Positions 18,375-27,885 of a stretch of 64,000 nt of DNA are shown here, piece by piece. Both the position numbers and the translations under genes were made by a program. The first letter of the stretch is position 1. Every line of letters begins with the position of its first letter. The stretch is from JBKBUF01 sp046290815 (GTDB lineage: Bacteria > Bacteroidota > Bacteroidia > Cytophagales > Cytophagaceae). The DNA lies in NCBI GenBank assembly GCA_046290815.1, contig JBKBUF010000013.1:1-64000 (forward strand), written 5' to 3'. The notes below the pieces were generated by a model that saw only the letters and a list, made by a program, of their open reading frames with translations, was not told the origin of the DNA and made no database searches.

Positions 18375-20492
18375 TTATCTTACAAAGGCTGCTGCCACTC
18401 CTCCATCCACATTTAACACATTGGCTGTACTTTTTGACAGACTTCCGTCCACAAATACATAAACAGCGCTTGCAATATCTTCTGCAAGTATTTCTTCATT
18501 TAAAATGGTTCTGCTGGCATAGTATGCAGGTAAGTCTTCCGGTTTAATTCCATAAGCTGCTGCTCTGCCTGAAGCCCAACCTTTTTCCCAGATCTTGCTG
18601 CCTCTTAAAACTGCATCAGGATTTACAACATTCACTCTGATTTTATCTTTTCCTAATTCAGCAGCAAGAAGCCTTGACATGTGCAACTGAGCGGCCTTTG
18701 CTGTTCCATATCCAACGTTGTTCGGACCGGAAACCAGAGCATTTTTACTTACTATATTCACTATATCTCCTCCAAGTTTCTGTTTCCTTAATACTTCTAC
18801 CGCGCCTTTGCTCATCATAAATTGTCCTTTAACCATTACATTCTGTAATAAATCCCATTCTTTCAGGGATGTTTCTTCCAGTGATTTGGAAATAGCAAGA
18901 CCAGCACAATTCACAATGATGTCAAGCCCCCCGAATTGAAGAATTGTGGTTTTTATTGCTTCTGAAATTTTTTCCGGACTTGTAACATCCATTGCAACAC
19001 CTCCCACCGTGTCCTTAGAAAACTCTTTCTTTAATTCTTCTTTGGTCTCTTCTATGGTATTTGAGTCGAGGTCGGCTATTACGACACAAGCACCTTCACC
19101 AAGAAATTTCTTAGCTATAGCTTTGCCAATCCCTCCTGAACCTCCGGTAACAAACGCAATCTTTCCACTCAAAGATTTTGGCTTAGGCATTCTCTGAAGC
19201 TTTGCTTCTTCCAGCAACCAATATTCTATATTGAAAGCTTCCTGTTCAGGCAAAGCAGTGTAATCAGAAACTGCTTCTGCACCACGCATTACATTAATTG
19301 CATTGATATAAAACTCGCTTGCGACTCTTGCAGTCTGTTTGTCTTTGGCAAATGCAAACATACCAACTCCCGGCCATAGTATTATTACAGGATTCCTGTC
19401 TCTTATTGCGGGACTATTGCTGTGCTTACAGTTATTGTAATATTTTGTATAATCTTCTCTGTACTTTTCAAATTCTTTCTGAAGATAATTGCCGATCTCA
19501 CCGGTGTTTATATCAGTGTCAGGTGCAATAGACAGGACCAGCGGCCTTATTTTTGTACGCAGAAAATGATCAGGGCAACTGGTTCCTAAAGCAGCCAGCC
19601 TGTTGAGGTCTTTACTATTTACAAATTCCAAAACTCTTTCATCATCGCTGAAATGACCTACCATTCTGGTTACTTCCGAACAATAACCCCTTAGATAAGG
19701 CATTAATTCAGCAGCTTTATTTCTTCTAACATCTTCAGGAAGTGATGCTGAAGATTTACCTCCAAAAACCGGTTTTCTTTTGCCATAATTTTCATCAAGA
19801 AAATGAGAAGCCGTTTCAATAATATTAAGGCTTCTCATATAGCATTCATAAGAAGTATCACCCCAGGTAAATAATCCATGGTTTCCTAATATCAACCCTT
19901 CAATTCCCGGATTGTCAGCAATGGCTTTTTCTATTTTTAAACCCAGATCAAAACCCGGCCTCTGCCATTCTATCCATGCCAGTTTTCCGCCAAATAATTG
20001 CTGCGTAATTTTTTCTCCGTCTTTCGCTGCAGCTATTGCTATAATGGAGTCCGGATGCAAATGATCTACATGTTTGAATGGAATAAAAGCATGTAATGGT
20101 GTATCGATAGAAGGAGCTTTGGAATTGAGATCATAAATACAATAATTAAACAACTCAACCATCTCATCTTCGAACTCAAGGCCTCTGTATATTTTCTTCA
20201 ATGCATTTAATTTATCCAGATATAAGCCTGCTATTCCATTTCTGGTCATTGTACCTATATCACCTCCTGATCCTTTCACCCAAAGCACCTCTACATCCTG
20301 CCTGGTAACTTTGTCCTTTTCCATTGTTTTTACACTGGTATTACCGCCACCGTAATTTGTAATGCGAAGATCCTTTCCCAGCATATTTGACCTGTAAATA
20401 AATTTAGCTACCTCGTCAGTGCCAAATGATTTTTCCTTTTCAAAATCCCATAGGTAATTGACAAAAGAAAATTGTTTTGTGCTAGTTTCCAT
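18375..20492 (-). CDS. rhaEW: Bifunctional rhamnulose-1-phosphate aldolase/short-chain dehydrogenase
   Basis: A 705-residue fusion. Residues 1 to about 380 are a class II zinc aldolase with the metal-histidine segment HVDHLHPDS and LGNHGLFTWG. Residues of about 430-705 are a short-chain dehydrogenase with TGGSGGIG near 445 and the catalytic YGTAK near 600. The aldolase half splits rhamnulose 1-phosphate to dihydroxyacetone phosphate and L-lactaldehyde. The dehydrogenase half oxidises the lactaldehyde to lactate in the RhaEW scheme. The gene is 30 bases after the GH78 gene and 10 before rhaI. The product lactate links this operon to the lut genes at the left edge. Confidence 0.92.
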   Translation of the reverse strand: METSTKQFSFVNYLWDFEKEKSFGTDEVAKFIYRSNMLGKDLRITNYGGGNTSVKTMEKDKVTRQDVEVLWVKGSGGDIGTMTRNGIAGLYLDKLNALKKIYRGLEFEDEMVELFNYCIYDLNSKAPSIDTPLHAFIPFKHVDHLHPDSIIAIAAAKDGEKITQQLFGGKLAWIEWQRPGFDLGLKIEKAIADNPGIEGLILGNHGLFTWGDTSYECYMRSLNIIETASHFLDENYGKRKPVFGGKSSASLPEDVRRNKAAELMPYLRGYCSEVTRMVGHFSDDERVLEFVNSKDLNRLAALGTSCPDHFLRTKIRPLVLSIAPDTDINTGEIGNYLQKEFEKYREDYTKYYNNCKHSNSPAIRDRNPVIILWPGVGMFAFAKDKQTARVASEFYINAINVMRGAEAVSDYTALPEQEAFNIEYWLLEEAKLQRMPKPKSLSGKIAFVTGGSGGIGKAIAKKFLGEGACVVIADLDSNTIEETKEELKKEFSKDTVGGVAMDVTSPEKISEAIKTTILQFGGLDIIVNCAGLAISKSLEETSLKEWDLLQNVMVKGQFMMSKGAVEVLRKQKLGGDIVNIVSKNALVSGPNNVGYGTAKAAQLHMSRLLAAELGKDKIRVNVVNPDAVLRGSKIWEKGWASGRAAAYGIKPEDLPAYYASRTILNEEILAEDIASAVYVFVDGSLSKSTANVLNVDGGVAAAFVR

Positions 20493-20522
20493 AAATAATC
20501 ATATACTTTCCATCAGGAAAGG

Positions 20523-22925
20523 TTATAGTTTCAGTATTTGATTTCCTTGTTTAAGTTCAGTAGTTTTTCCCTTCCAGATAAAAGTTCCGGATGTGCCGGG
20601 AGGCAGCTCAATGATTGCATTCAGAGAACCTTTTTTATCCAGCGTATATTTGACTTTGATTTCACCTGCAGGGTGAGGAATTGATCCTTCAACGTTATTC
20701 AGCTTGCCTATATGAGGCTGTATTATTACTTTCCTGAATCCGGGAGCTCCGCTTTTTATACCTAATATTGTTCTGTAAACTTCTATATTAGGACTAGATC
20801 CCCATGCATGACATTCCGATCTCGTAGGCTCAGGACTTTCAGCCCAGGTTGTCATGCCTCTCGATAGTTGAGCCTTCCACTCCCCCAGCAATTCAGGATA
20901 TTGATCGCCAAGTCCTGCTTTTACAGCGGCCTGATTAAGGTAATATCTGAAATATAGAGAACATTGATAAAGAGTACTGTCTGTTAATGTCCTCTTCATA
21001 AGTAAAGTAGCCTCTTCCCCGTCTATTATACCTGCAAGAACCGCCAGAGCATTGGCATGCTGTGAAAATGATTTCTTATCAGGCGTATCGGAGAAATACT
21101 TTTTTTCCTTATCCCAGTAATAATTTTTTACCTGTTGAGACAACTGTTGTGCTGATTTAATATATTTTTCTCCAACAGAATTATCTCCTAAACTTTGTTC
21201 AAGTTCTGCAGCAACTTTATAAGCCGTAAGGAGCTGCATGTCCATAGTAGCAGATCTCTTTAAATGATCTGCCGGCGCCATACCATATTGCCATCCGTTG
21301 ACCCAGTCCATAAAGTTCCAGTATGGGACATTCTCCAGAATAAGGTGCTGATTTTGTCTTTTTTCGAAAAAAGAAAGAACAGATCGTATGCCGGGCAACA
21401 TTGAACTTACAAAAGCAGAATCATCTCTCAGCATGTGATAATCGTGGATCATTTCAATCCATCGCAATGAAAACGGAGGTATGAACTGAGGATCGTTGGC
21501 CGGCCATCTGCACCAGGTTATTCCTTCAGAAATCCTGGAGTTGTCAAACATTTGAATGGCATTTCTTACTAACCGGTCATCCGAAGTATTGTATAATGAT
21601 ATCAGAGATTCAATTCTTGTATCGCCAATGTACTGTACCTGCTCGTAGTAAGGACAATCAACAAATGTTTCCTGAGAACATAATCTGAAGGTCCTCCACC
21701 CTACTTCAAGTATCTTATCTAACTCATTGTTGCCGGAAGTTTTAAAGGAAGATTTTAACTGATATGGATATGCAGAAAAAATACCGTAAAAATCGTCTAT
21801 TATTAATTCTTCAGATTTTGTTTCAAGCACCAATTCAATATATCTGAACACTCTGAAGGTTAAAGGAACAAAAGTATTGGAATTACCATCGGCCAATAAT
21901 TCATCTCTATATCCCAAAAACAGTTTTCCTGACACCTCATTCCTGTTGCCTTTAGCATTATTTCTCTCAGGAGAGTAACCATCCTTCAGATACAAAGATT
22001 CAGCATATCCGATAGTTATTAAAGCGCTTTTCCCTTTCCGGAATTTAAGTACAGGAAAAGCATCTGTAATAAATCCCTGATCCAGTATCAGTCTTACTTT
22101 TTTATTCGCAGGAATTAAAAATTCAACAGGCTTTTTCAGGAAATCAGAAGGCGCACTTATACCTTCAGATAATCTTACTGCCGACAATCTTTCTTCTCTT
22201 AACTCCATCTGAGAAACTGACCTTGGTATAAGCTGCCAACCGGAGTCCCAGGTAGAAAAACCTTTTGGAATTCCGGGCAGGATAGTAACAGCGTTTTTCC
22301 AACTGCTATCATCAAATGATAATGATGTCCAGTTTTGAGGTGATTGTCCGAAGATCACTTTTTCTCCCGGATTAGCCACATAATAAGTTGCATATCCAAG
22401 ATCTGGCTTTAAAAAAGAGTATCCCTGGTGGCGAATGCATTTCCAGCTTTTATCTGTATCTGCAATCTTTTCTCTCTCCGTTTCCCCATGGACAATAAAC
22501 CCTGTTCTGTATGAAGTTTGTGCCTCAGGCATGAATGCTCCATAATTCCATACGATGGAAGAAATAATATTTTCTCCTTTAACCAGGTATGGGGCTATGT
22601 CCACAGTCTCATAATTCCAGTGCATCACATCTCCTCTTGCCGGGCCGAAAGAAACCTGTTTCCCGTTTACAAACAACTTATACCGGTTATCTCCGGATAC
22701 ATGTATAATAAAAGGTCCGGAAATATCTGTTACGGAAATAATTTTTCTAAACAGGTATATACCATCTGTTCTTTTTAATTCGTCGGGGACGGTGATCCAG
22801 TGTGCAGTCCATTGCTTCAACCTGGTGGCTTCCGAAATGGATGGTTCCTGTGCAAATAATGTCTGGATAGAAGCTCCAAGTAAACAAGCCTGAAGTATTA
22901 TTAGTCTGAAGTAAAAGATTTTCAT
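20523..22925 (-). CDS. GH78 alpha-L-rhamnosidase
   Basis: An 800-residue secreted enzyme with a signal peptide ending TLFAQ. An N-terminal beta-sandwich region (about 35-260) contains the galactose-binding-like block YKLFVNGKQVSFGPARGD. A further beta region leads to the alpha/alpha-barrel from about 395. The catalytic segment VDCPYYEQVQYIGDTRIE matches the GH78 DCP-E-GD pattern with Asp423, Glu428 and Asp435. A C-terminal beta domain ends GTFIWKGKTTELKQG. It should release terminal L-rhamnose outside the cytoplasm. It is the first gene of the operon with rhaEW, rhaI and the kinase. No T9SS domain is present. Confidence 0.9.
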   Translation of the reverse strand: MKIFYFRLIILQACLLGASIQTLFAQEPSISEATRLKQWTAHWITVPDELKRTDGIYLFRKIISVTDISGPFIIHVSGDNRYKLFVNGKQVSFGPARGDVMHWNYETVDIAPYLVKGENIISSIVWNYGAFMPEAQTSYRTGFIVHGETEREKIADTDKSWKCIRHQGYSFLKPDLGYATYYVANPGEKVIFGQSPQNWTSLSFDDSSWKNAVTILPGIPKGFSTWDSGWQLIPRSVSQMELREERLSAVRLSEGISAPSDFLKKPVEFLIPANKKVRLILDQGFITDAFPVLKFRKGKSALITIGYAESLYLKDGYSPERNNAKGNRNEVSGKLFLGYRDELLADGNSNTFVPLTFRVFRYIELVLETKSEELIIDDFYGIFSAYPYQLKSSFKTSGNNELDKILEVGWRTFRLCSQETFVDCPYYEQVQYIGDTRIESLISLYNTSDDRLVRNAIQMFDNSRISEGITWCRWPANDPQFIPPFSLRWIEMIHDYHMLRDDSAFVSSMLPGIRSVLSFFEKRQNQHLILENVPYWNFMDWVNGWQYGMAPADHLKRSATMDMQLLTAYKVAAELEQSLGDNSVGEKYIKSAQQLSQQVKNYYWDKEKKYFSDTPDKKSFSQHANALAVLAGIIDGEEATLLMKRTLTDSTLYQCSLYFRYYLNQAAVKAGLGDQYPELLGEWKAQLSRGMTTWAESPEPTRSECHAWGSSPNIEVYRTILGIKSGAPGFRKVIIQPHIGKLNNVEGSIPHPAGEIKVKYTLDKKGSLNAIIELPPGTSGTFIWKGKTTELKQGNQILKL

Positions 22926-23009
22926 ACGCAGTAATTTTAGCCAAAGTCAAATTTACAGGAACTGTGCAACCCTGTTAATGTAAAAATATTAAACCTATAG
23001 TGAATTTTT

Positions 23010-23027
23010 ATCCTGTACAGTGCTGTC
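23010..23027 (-). promoter_or_regulatory. AGGAT-type element upstream of GH78
   Basis: Gene-sense GACAGCACTGTACAGGAT. It is 85 bases upstream of the GH78 start and nearly matches the lutA element CAGCACTGCTCAGGAT. Left half AGCA precedes AGGA by ten bases. Confidence 0.45.
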
Positions 23028-23074
23028 TCAGTTTACGGGCAGAAAATTTGAATGTTTAAAGGAAAAAATAAAAA

Positions 23075-23098
23075 AAGCTGTTGCCATTGCAACAGCTT
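23075..23098 (-). terminator. Rho-independent terminator
   Basis: Perfect ten-base stem AAGCTGTTGC/GCAACAGCTT with a four-base loop, followed on the minus strand by a T-rich run. It would end transcripts coming from the GH20 gene before the GH78 operon. Confidence 0.85.
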
Positions 23099-23221
23099 AT
23101 GAGGAAAAACAACATACAACCGCCGTTTGAAAGGGTTGTAGCTAATTCCGGAATTTCTAAAAGAATTACCGGCAATAGAGCATAATTTGCTTCAAAGATA
23201 ATTGAACATTCAAATGCAACT

Positions 23222-23239
23222 ATCCTGTACTATGATGCT
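23222..23239 (-). promoter_or_regulatory. Weak AGGAT-type element
   Basis: Gene-sense AAGCATCATAGTACAGGAT region, with the right half CAGGATAGT conserved and the left half poor. It lies between the GH20 stop and its terminator, so a role is uncertain. Confidence 0.25.
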
Positions 23240-23264
23240 TCAGTCAGATCAATTTTTTGCTGTT

Positions 23265-25865
23265 TTATGGCTTAATGGTCACAATTTTTCCTTTTTTACC
23301 TGTGGCAGTGAAACAAGCTAATTTAACCTGTGACTTTACTTCTACCGGGTTGGTGTACACTAGAGAATTTATTCCCGGATCAGATCCATCAGTTGTGTAT
23401 CTTATAACCAAACCCGGGAAGGAAGAATTAGCATAAAGTGTGTCATTCTTAATGACAGCCCCCGGAAAAGGTATATGATAGCTGATTTCTTTGGAAAGAT
23501 AATCCAGCCTTGATAATTCTCTTGAACCTATTGCTGTTGCAAATAAGGACCAGTCATTATTTAGTTTATCCAGTCTTTCACTCCTGTCCTGAATTCCGGC
23601 CCAGTAGGGTTCCGGAGACCATGCCCTTTCAGCGAGGCCAAGCATTTTCGGAAACAAATAATACTGAAACATGGCCGGATTTTTTAATGTTTCTGAAAAT
23701 AACAAACCCTGAATTCCTAATATATTTTGCCGGCCCTTTTGAGTAAGCCTGACTTTGCTATTTAAGGAATTAAAATCTATTTCATTTCCATCAATATCGT
23801 AGTAAGCGCTGTGGTAAATATTTAAAGGTACGTATTCATAACCCTTCCTGGTGTCATTAAGCCCACCCCAATATTGTCCCGGTTCATCAGGGGACTTATT
23901 ATAGGCCAGATCAAAATACAAATTGGTAACATGACCCAAAACAACCGGAAAACCTGCATTGGCAAGCCGATAAGAATAATCCTCACTTCCCCAGCCCCAC
24001 ACATTATTCCATGAATATAACCGAACTCCATTTTTTGCCAGGTCCTCAGCTATTATAAAATTACCCTTTTCATCTTTATGGAAACCAATGTCTTCATAAG
24101 CCGAAGTGCTCACATCATATTTTTTCAGCACCTCCACAGACCTACTGAAAAAATAAGATTTAAGAAATTGCCAGTCATCTTTCCTTCCTTTTCCTTCCAG
24201 AAATTTTGCACAAAGCGGAGACCCTTTCCAAACACCCTCCGGCACTTCATCTCCTCCAATGTGCAGGCTATTCAACTTCAAAGAAGCTTTGCTATACATA
24301 TCTCTTATATCACTGACTACCACATCCAGAAAATTATATATTCCTTCTGAACATGGACATATAACATTATCGTTGTATTGCTGAACAGAAAAATATTTTG
24401 AGGTGTCTGCGGGATCTGATATAAGATATTTTTCCGCTGAGGAATTATCAGTATTTCTAAGTTTTTCATAACGTACTTTCATAGATTTGATTGCTGCCCT
24501 TGCATGTCCCGGCACATCAATCTCAGGAATTATTTCAATGTGTCTGTCGCGCGCAAATGAAAGGATATCAATAAAGTCTTTTGTTGTATAAAAACCATTG
24601 CCCGGACCTTTGTCTATAAAAGGACCCGACCCGTATGATGGAATAAGACAATCCTGCTCATCAGCAGTATGTCCTCTTTTGGACCCCACTGCAGTCAATT
24701 CAGGAAGAGATGGAATTTCCAATCTCCATCCTTCATCATCGGCCAGGTGCAAAGTAATCTTATTGATTTTATAAAAAGCAAAAAGATCTATTAACCGGAC
24801 CAATTCATCCTTTGGAAGAAAGTTTCTGGAAACATCCAGCATAACCCCGCGATAAGCAAAACCAGGTTTGTCTTTAATCTGCACTTCAGGAATGGTGAGG
24901 GTTCCTGATTTCTTAATATACGAATCAAGGGATATCAGAGCTCTCAATGACTGGATTCCATAAAATGCTCCGTTTTTAGTATCAGCTGTAATTATTACTC
25001 CATTATCTTTACTGGTTTCAAGTGAATATGCTTCTGAATTTTCACCTGCATTCTTTTGATTCTTTTTCAACAGAATAATTTTTGCACCTGGTGCTTCTGA
25101 ACCGGAGATTCCCAATAATTCCCCGGAAATATCAGATAATTTCTTTTGAAGATACAGAGCTTCATTTTTAAACAATCCATCATAATGAATGGCCCATGAA
25201 TTATCAATTTTTACTTCACCATCTTTCCTTATTAAACTTAAAGGACTAGGAATAATTAAAGGGGACTTATCAGCATCCGGATTTCCCAAAGCCATATTTT
25301 CATTGTATTGCCAGGAAGGATCCGGCACTACCACTTTATCATTCTTACCTCTTGTAATCTGTTCCGGTACAAATGGAGCTATAGAAACATTATCAACCGT
25401 CTTTATAATGCTATTACCGTTGTCATTGAAAACAAAATAAAAACCATGTGGCGCGTCGGAATATTTTATTGCAACATAAGTACTGTATAATGGCAAAACC
25501 AGGGAATCACCATCTGATATAACCGGAAAGTTTTTCTCAGGGGTAATTTTGAAATAATCTCCGTTTATATGTTTTACGCTGACAAATGAAGGAAAGCTGT
25601 CTGTAAATATTTTTCTGCACAATCCGTGATTAAAATACAGATCCCAATTCTGAGCAGAAAAGTCTTTGCCGGAATTATTTATCAGAATAAGTTCAGACTT
25701 AAAAACACCTTTACCCTGAAAATCATTTTCAATCAATCTCCATTTTACAGATAGCCCGGACCTATTAATATCCGAACTGTTATTACATCCTCCCAAAAAA
25801 ATAATTATGATCAATTGAATAAAAATGCAGAATTTTCCTGCGGCAGAGAAAGGCAGATTTGTCAT
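23265..25865 (-). CDS. GH20 beta-N-acetylhexosaminidase lipoprotein
   Basis: An 866-residue lipoprotein with lipobox LGGC (Cys27). Order of domains: an N-terminal chitobiase-type beta sandwich (about 38-165), a GH20b alpha/beta domain (about 205-330), and the GH20 barrel (about 335-790). The barrel carries HLADDEGWRLEI, EIDVPGHARAA and the catalytic pair in HIGGDEVPEG (Asp539, Glu540). A C-terminal Ig-like tail ends VKLACFTATGKKGKI. It would remove terminal GlcNAc or GalNAc. It follows the 7TM-zinc-ribbon gene by 23 bases and is probably co-transcribed with it. A hexosaminidase among rhamnose genes suggests a mixed glycan target, which is inference. Confidence 0.92.
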   Translation of the reverse strand: MTNLPFSAAGKFCIFIQLIIIIFLGGCNNSSDINRSGLSVKWRLIENDFQGKGVFKSELILINNSGKDFSAQNWDLYFNHGLCRKIFTDSFPSFVSVKHINGDYFKITPEKNFPVISDGDSLVLPLYSTYVAIKYSDAPHGFYFVFNDNGNSIIKTVDNVSIAPFVPEQITRGKNDKVVVPDPSWQYNENMALGNPDADKSPLIIPSPLSLIRKDGEVKIDNSWAIHYDGLFKNEALYLQKKLSDISGELLGISGSEAPGAKIILLKKNQKNAGENSEAYSLETSKDNGVIITADTKNGAFYGIQSLRALISLDSYIKKSGTLTIPEVQIKDKPGFAYRGVMLDVSRNFLPKDELVRLIDLFAFYKINKITLHLADDEGWRLEIPSLPELTAVGSKRGHTADEQDCLIPSYGSGPFIDKGPGNGFYTTKDFIDILSFARDRHIEIIPEIDVPGHARAAIKSMKVRYEKLRNTDNSSAEKYLISDPADTSKYFSVQQYNDNVICPCSEGIYNFLDVVVSDIRDMYSKASLKLNSLHIGGDEVPEGVWKGSPLCAKFLEGKGRKDDWQFLKSYFFSRSVEVLKKYDVSTSAYEDIGFHKDEKGNFIIAEDLAKNGVRLYSWNNVWGWGSEDYSYRLANAGFPVVLGHVTNLYFDLAYNKSPDEPGQYWGGLNDTRKGYEYVPLNIYHSAYYDIDGNEIDFNSLNSKVRLTQKGRQNILGIQGLLFSETLKNPAMFQYYLFPKMLGLAERAWSPEPYWAGIQDRSERLDKLNNDWSLFATAIGSRELSRLDYLSKEISYHIPFPGAVIKNDTLYANSSFPGLVIRYTTDGSDPGINSLVYTNPVEVKSQVKLACFTATGKKGKIVTIKP

Positions 25866-25888
25866 TGTATTTATCTAATTAATTAAAT

Positions 25889-27778
25889 TTAAACTTCCAT
25901 GATAAGAGAGGCCCATCCTGTAACACCTTTGGACCTGGAGGATGATTTACTTTTACCTGCATCAACGATTTTGTGAATAAAGCTCCAACAAGTTTTCTGC
26001 CGAAGGAAAAGTATTCGGGAGATCTCTGTTGAAGTTAGCTTTTCTTTACTTGAGTAATGTAAAAACAAAATATAGAAAGCTTTATTAATCGGAAATTTTA
26101 TCCCCTGGAAGATAGTGTATGCTGTCGGTGATTCATCATATCTGCAACGGGTACACCTTCTTGAGAAAGATGTCTGGCCATCGCAGTAATTTTCATGACC
26201 ACATTTTTTGCATTTGTATCCGTCTTTCCATTTCAATTCAGACAAAAATTTATAACAAGCCTCTTCGTCAGGATAAATCTTACTAAATTCCTCAAAGTCC
26301 ACTCCCTTAAGCATTACTCTGGCTTTAGCCAGTTCCTTAAGGTTAATTTCCAATTTTATATTATCTGCAAAAAGCAGATCATTCATCCTGCTTATTTCCT
26401 CATATGCCTTTTGAAGTTCAACAGTCCTTTCTCTTACTTTCTCTTCTAGTTCAAGGTTGACCTTTTCCTGAAGGATCTGCTTTTCTCTTAACTGCTGATT
26501 TACCACTGTCTGAAGCCGTTTATTTTCCTCCAACTCTTCAATAGCACGCTGCTGAGCTTCTTCTCTTTCTTTCTGAATAAGTTTAATTCTTTCTGAAAGA
26601 GCAATAGACAGGACAACTGACTCAACAATAAGACTGTAATTAAGAATGTATACAGTAAAAATATTTCCCGGCATATAGCCCATCGATCTTAATTGAATAA
26701 GAATTACACTGACCATTACAAAGGTGGAACCTATCACAAACAGTTTTGCCGGCCTGTGACCTCTTATAAAGAAATAAGAATACAAAGAAGCTGAATAAAC
26801 TATTAAATAAGGGATCAAATAAAACAATCTTAAGGTATGACCTATCGGAGAAAATATATTAATAGCGAACAATATGAAATACAATGCTACTGACAAGATT
26901 ACGGGAACATAAAACTTTCTCAGTCTTTGTTTCAACTCAAGGAACTCCATTGCATATAAAATGAATGCGCTCAGAAAAAAAGCAGGAGTAACATGATATG
27001 CAAATACAGGATTTAAAAACGGGGAATCAGGCCACAGGTATTGGAAACCTAATTTATCTTCATTGAGAGAAGCGAAAATTCCTGCAGCAATATAAAATAC
27101 ATAATAAAGGTGTACCCGAGCTTTTAAGGTAAAGAAAATAATGAGATTATATAGTCCCATTATTAATAAAATACCATAGTATATTCCAAGCAACAAATAT
27201 TCGGTCAATGAATATGAGACAAACCAACCAAGGGCTTTAATATGATAATCAAAACTTGAAAACAAGTTGGAATATACCCGAACATAAAAAACCCTGGTTT
27301 CGCCTTTCTTAGGCATTGGCAGATTCAATACAAGATTCTTATGATTATGATATCTTTGTGAATATAAAATTTGTTCTCCTGTCTCCTGCTTAATTATAGT
27401 CCCATTCTCATCTGCATAATACAATTGCATGTTTGAGGTATTGAGACTGAAAGATTCGAATATGAAGTGCCTGTCAAAATCAGAATAATTTCTGATAATA
27501 ATTTTTATCCAGTATGCTGATCCGGTATTTTCATTAAAAGGAAATGGTTTGTCATTTACTCTGAACTGCTTTTTTAGCTCATCTTTTAAAAGAATATCTT
27601 CGATAGTAAGAAGAGTGGAAGTATCTTCAAATATTTCCATATAGCTGCCGCTAAGAACATATTCTTCATTTTTTACACCATAAACATTTAAAGTATCCCC
27701 TGCTAAAGATTGGTAACCGGAGAAAAAAGTTATTGCGCAGACAGAAACTAGAAATAATATATGAGCAAATTTATTCAT
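25889..27778 (-). CDS. 7TMR-DISM receptor with IS1595-type zinc ribbon and HTH
   Basis: A 629-residue membrane receptor. A signal peptide (1-26) is followed by an extracytoplasmic 7TMR-DISMED2-like beta domain (about 40-182) with SAYWIKIIIRN, then a 7TM region (about 190-400) with GFQYLWPDSP, then a long coiled coil (about 400-480). Where a kinase or cyclase would normally follow, the C-terminus has a segment like the N-terminus of IS1595 transposases: CYKFLSELKW, then KCKKCG and CTRCRY. The zinc cysteines are 523, 526, 542 and 545, and a helix-turn-helix pattern follows (KLTSTEISRILFLRQKTCW, 579-598). There is no DDE nuclease. A membrane-bound transcription regulator is inferred, perhaps for the GH20 gene 23 bases downstream. 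A paralog lies at 35611-37485. Confidence 0.85.
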   Translation of the reverse strand: MNKFAHILFLVSVCAITFFSGYQSLAGDTLNVYGVKNEEYVLSGSYMEIFEDTSTLLTIEDILLKDELKKQFRVNDKPFPFNENTGSAYWIKIIIRNYSDFDRHFIFESFSLNTSNMQLYYADENGTIIKQETGEQILYSQRYHNHKNLVLNLPMPKKGETRVFYVRVYSNLFSSFDYHIKALGWFVSYSLTEYLLLGIYYGILLIMGLYNLIIFFTLKARVHLYYVFYIAAGIFASLNEDKLGFQYLWPDSPFLNPVFAYHVTPAFFLSAFILYAMEFLELKQRLRKFYVPVILSVALYFILFAINIFSPIGHTLRLFYLIPYLIVYSASLYSYFFIRGHRPAKLFVIGSTFVMVSVILIQLRSMGYMPGNIFTVYILNYSLIVESVVLSIALSERIKLIQKEREEAQQRAIEELEENKRLQTVVNQQLREKQILQEKVNLELEEKVRERTVELQKAYEEISRMNDLLFADNIKLEINLKELAKARVMLKGVDFEEFSKIYPDEEACYKFLSELKWKDGYKCKKCGHENYCDGQTSFSRRCTRCRYDESPTAYTIFQGIKFPINKAFYILFLHYSSKEKLTSTEISRILFLRQKTCWSFIHKIVDAGKSKSSSRSKGVTGWASLIMEV

Positions 27779-27885
27779 TCAGAATTGGTATTATATGACA
27801 TGGTATAATACGGATTAATGAGCAATTGGATAAATTATTATTCTAACATTCGATTTTAGCACGAAAGCCTCAAAATGATAATCGA

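Larger units (their letters stand above)
22926..23264. promoter_or_regulatory. Promoter region of the GH78-rhamnose operon
   Basis: The 339-base gap between the GH20 stop and the GH78 start. It holds a terminator for the upstream transcript (23075-23098), two AGGAT-type elements in gene sense (23010-23027 and 23222-23239), and a minus-strand TAAATTTG at 22948-22955 that fits the Bacteroidota -7 box TAnnTTTG, 23 bases before the start codon. The promoter call rests on motif and position. Confidence 0.5.

Noticed and set aside
26090..26270. IS1595-like insertion sequence fragment
   Set aside because: The transposase-like part is in frame with the receptor, has a second conserved copy at 35611-37485 and no DDE domain or terminal inverted repeats, so it is a domain and not an IS remnant.
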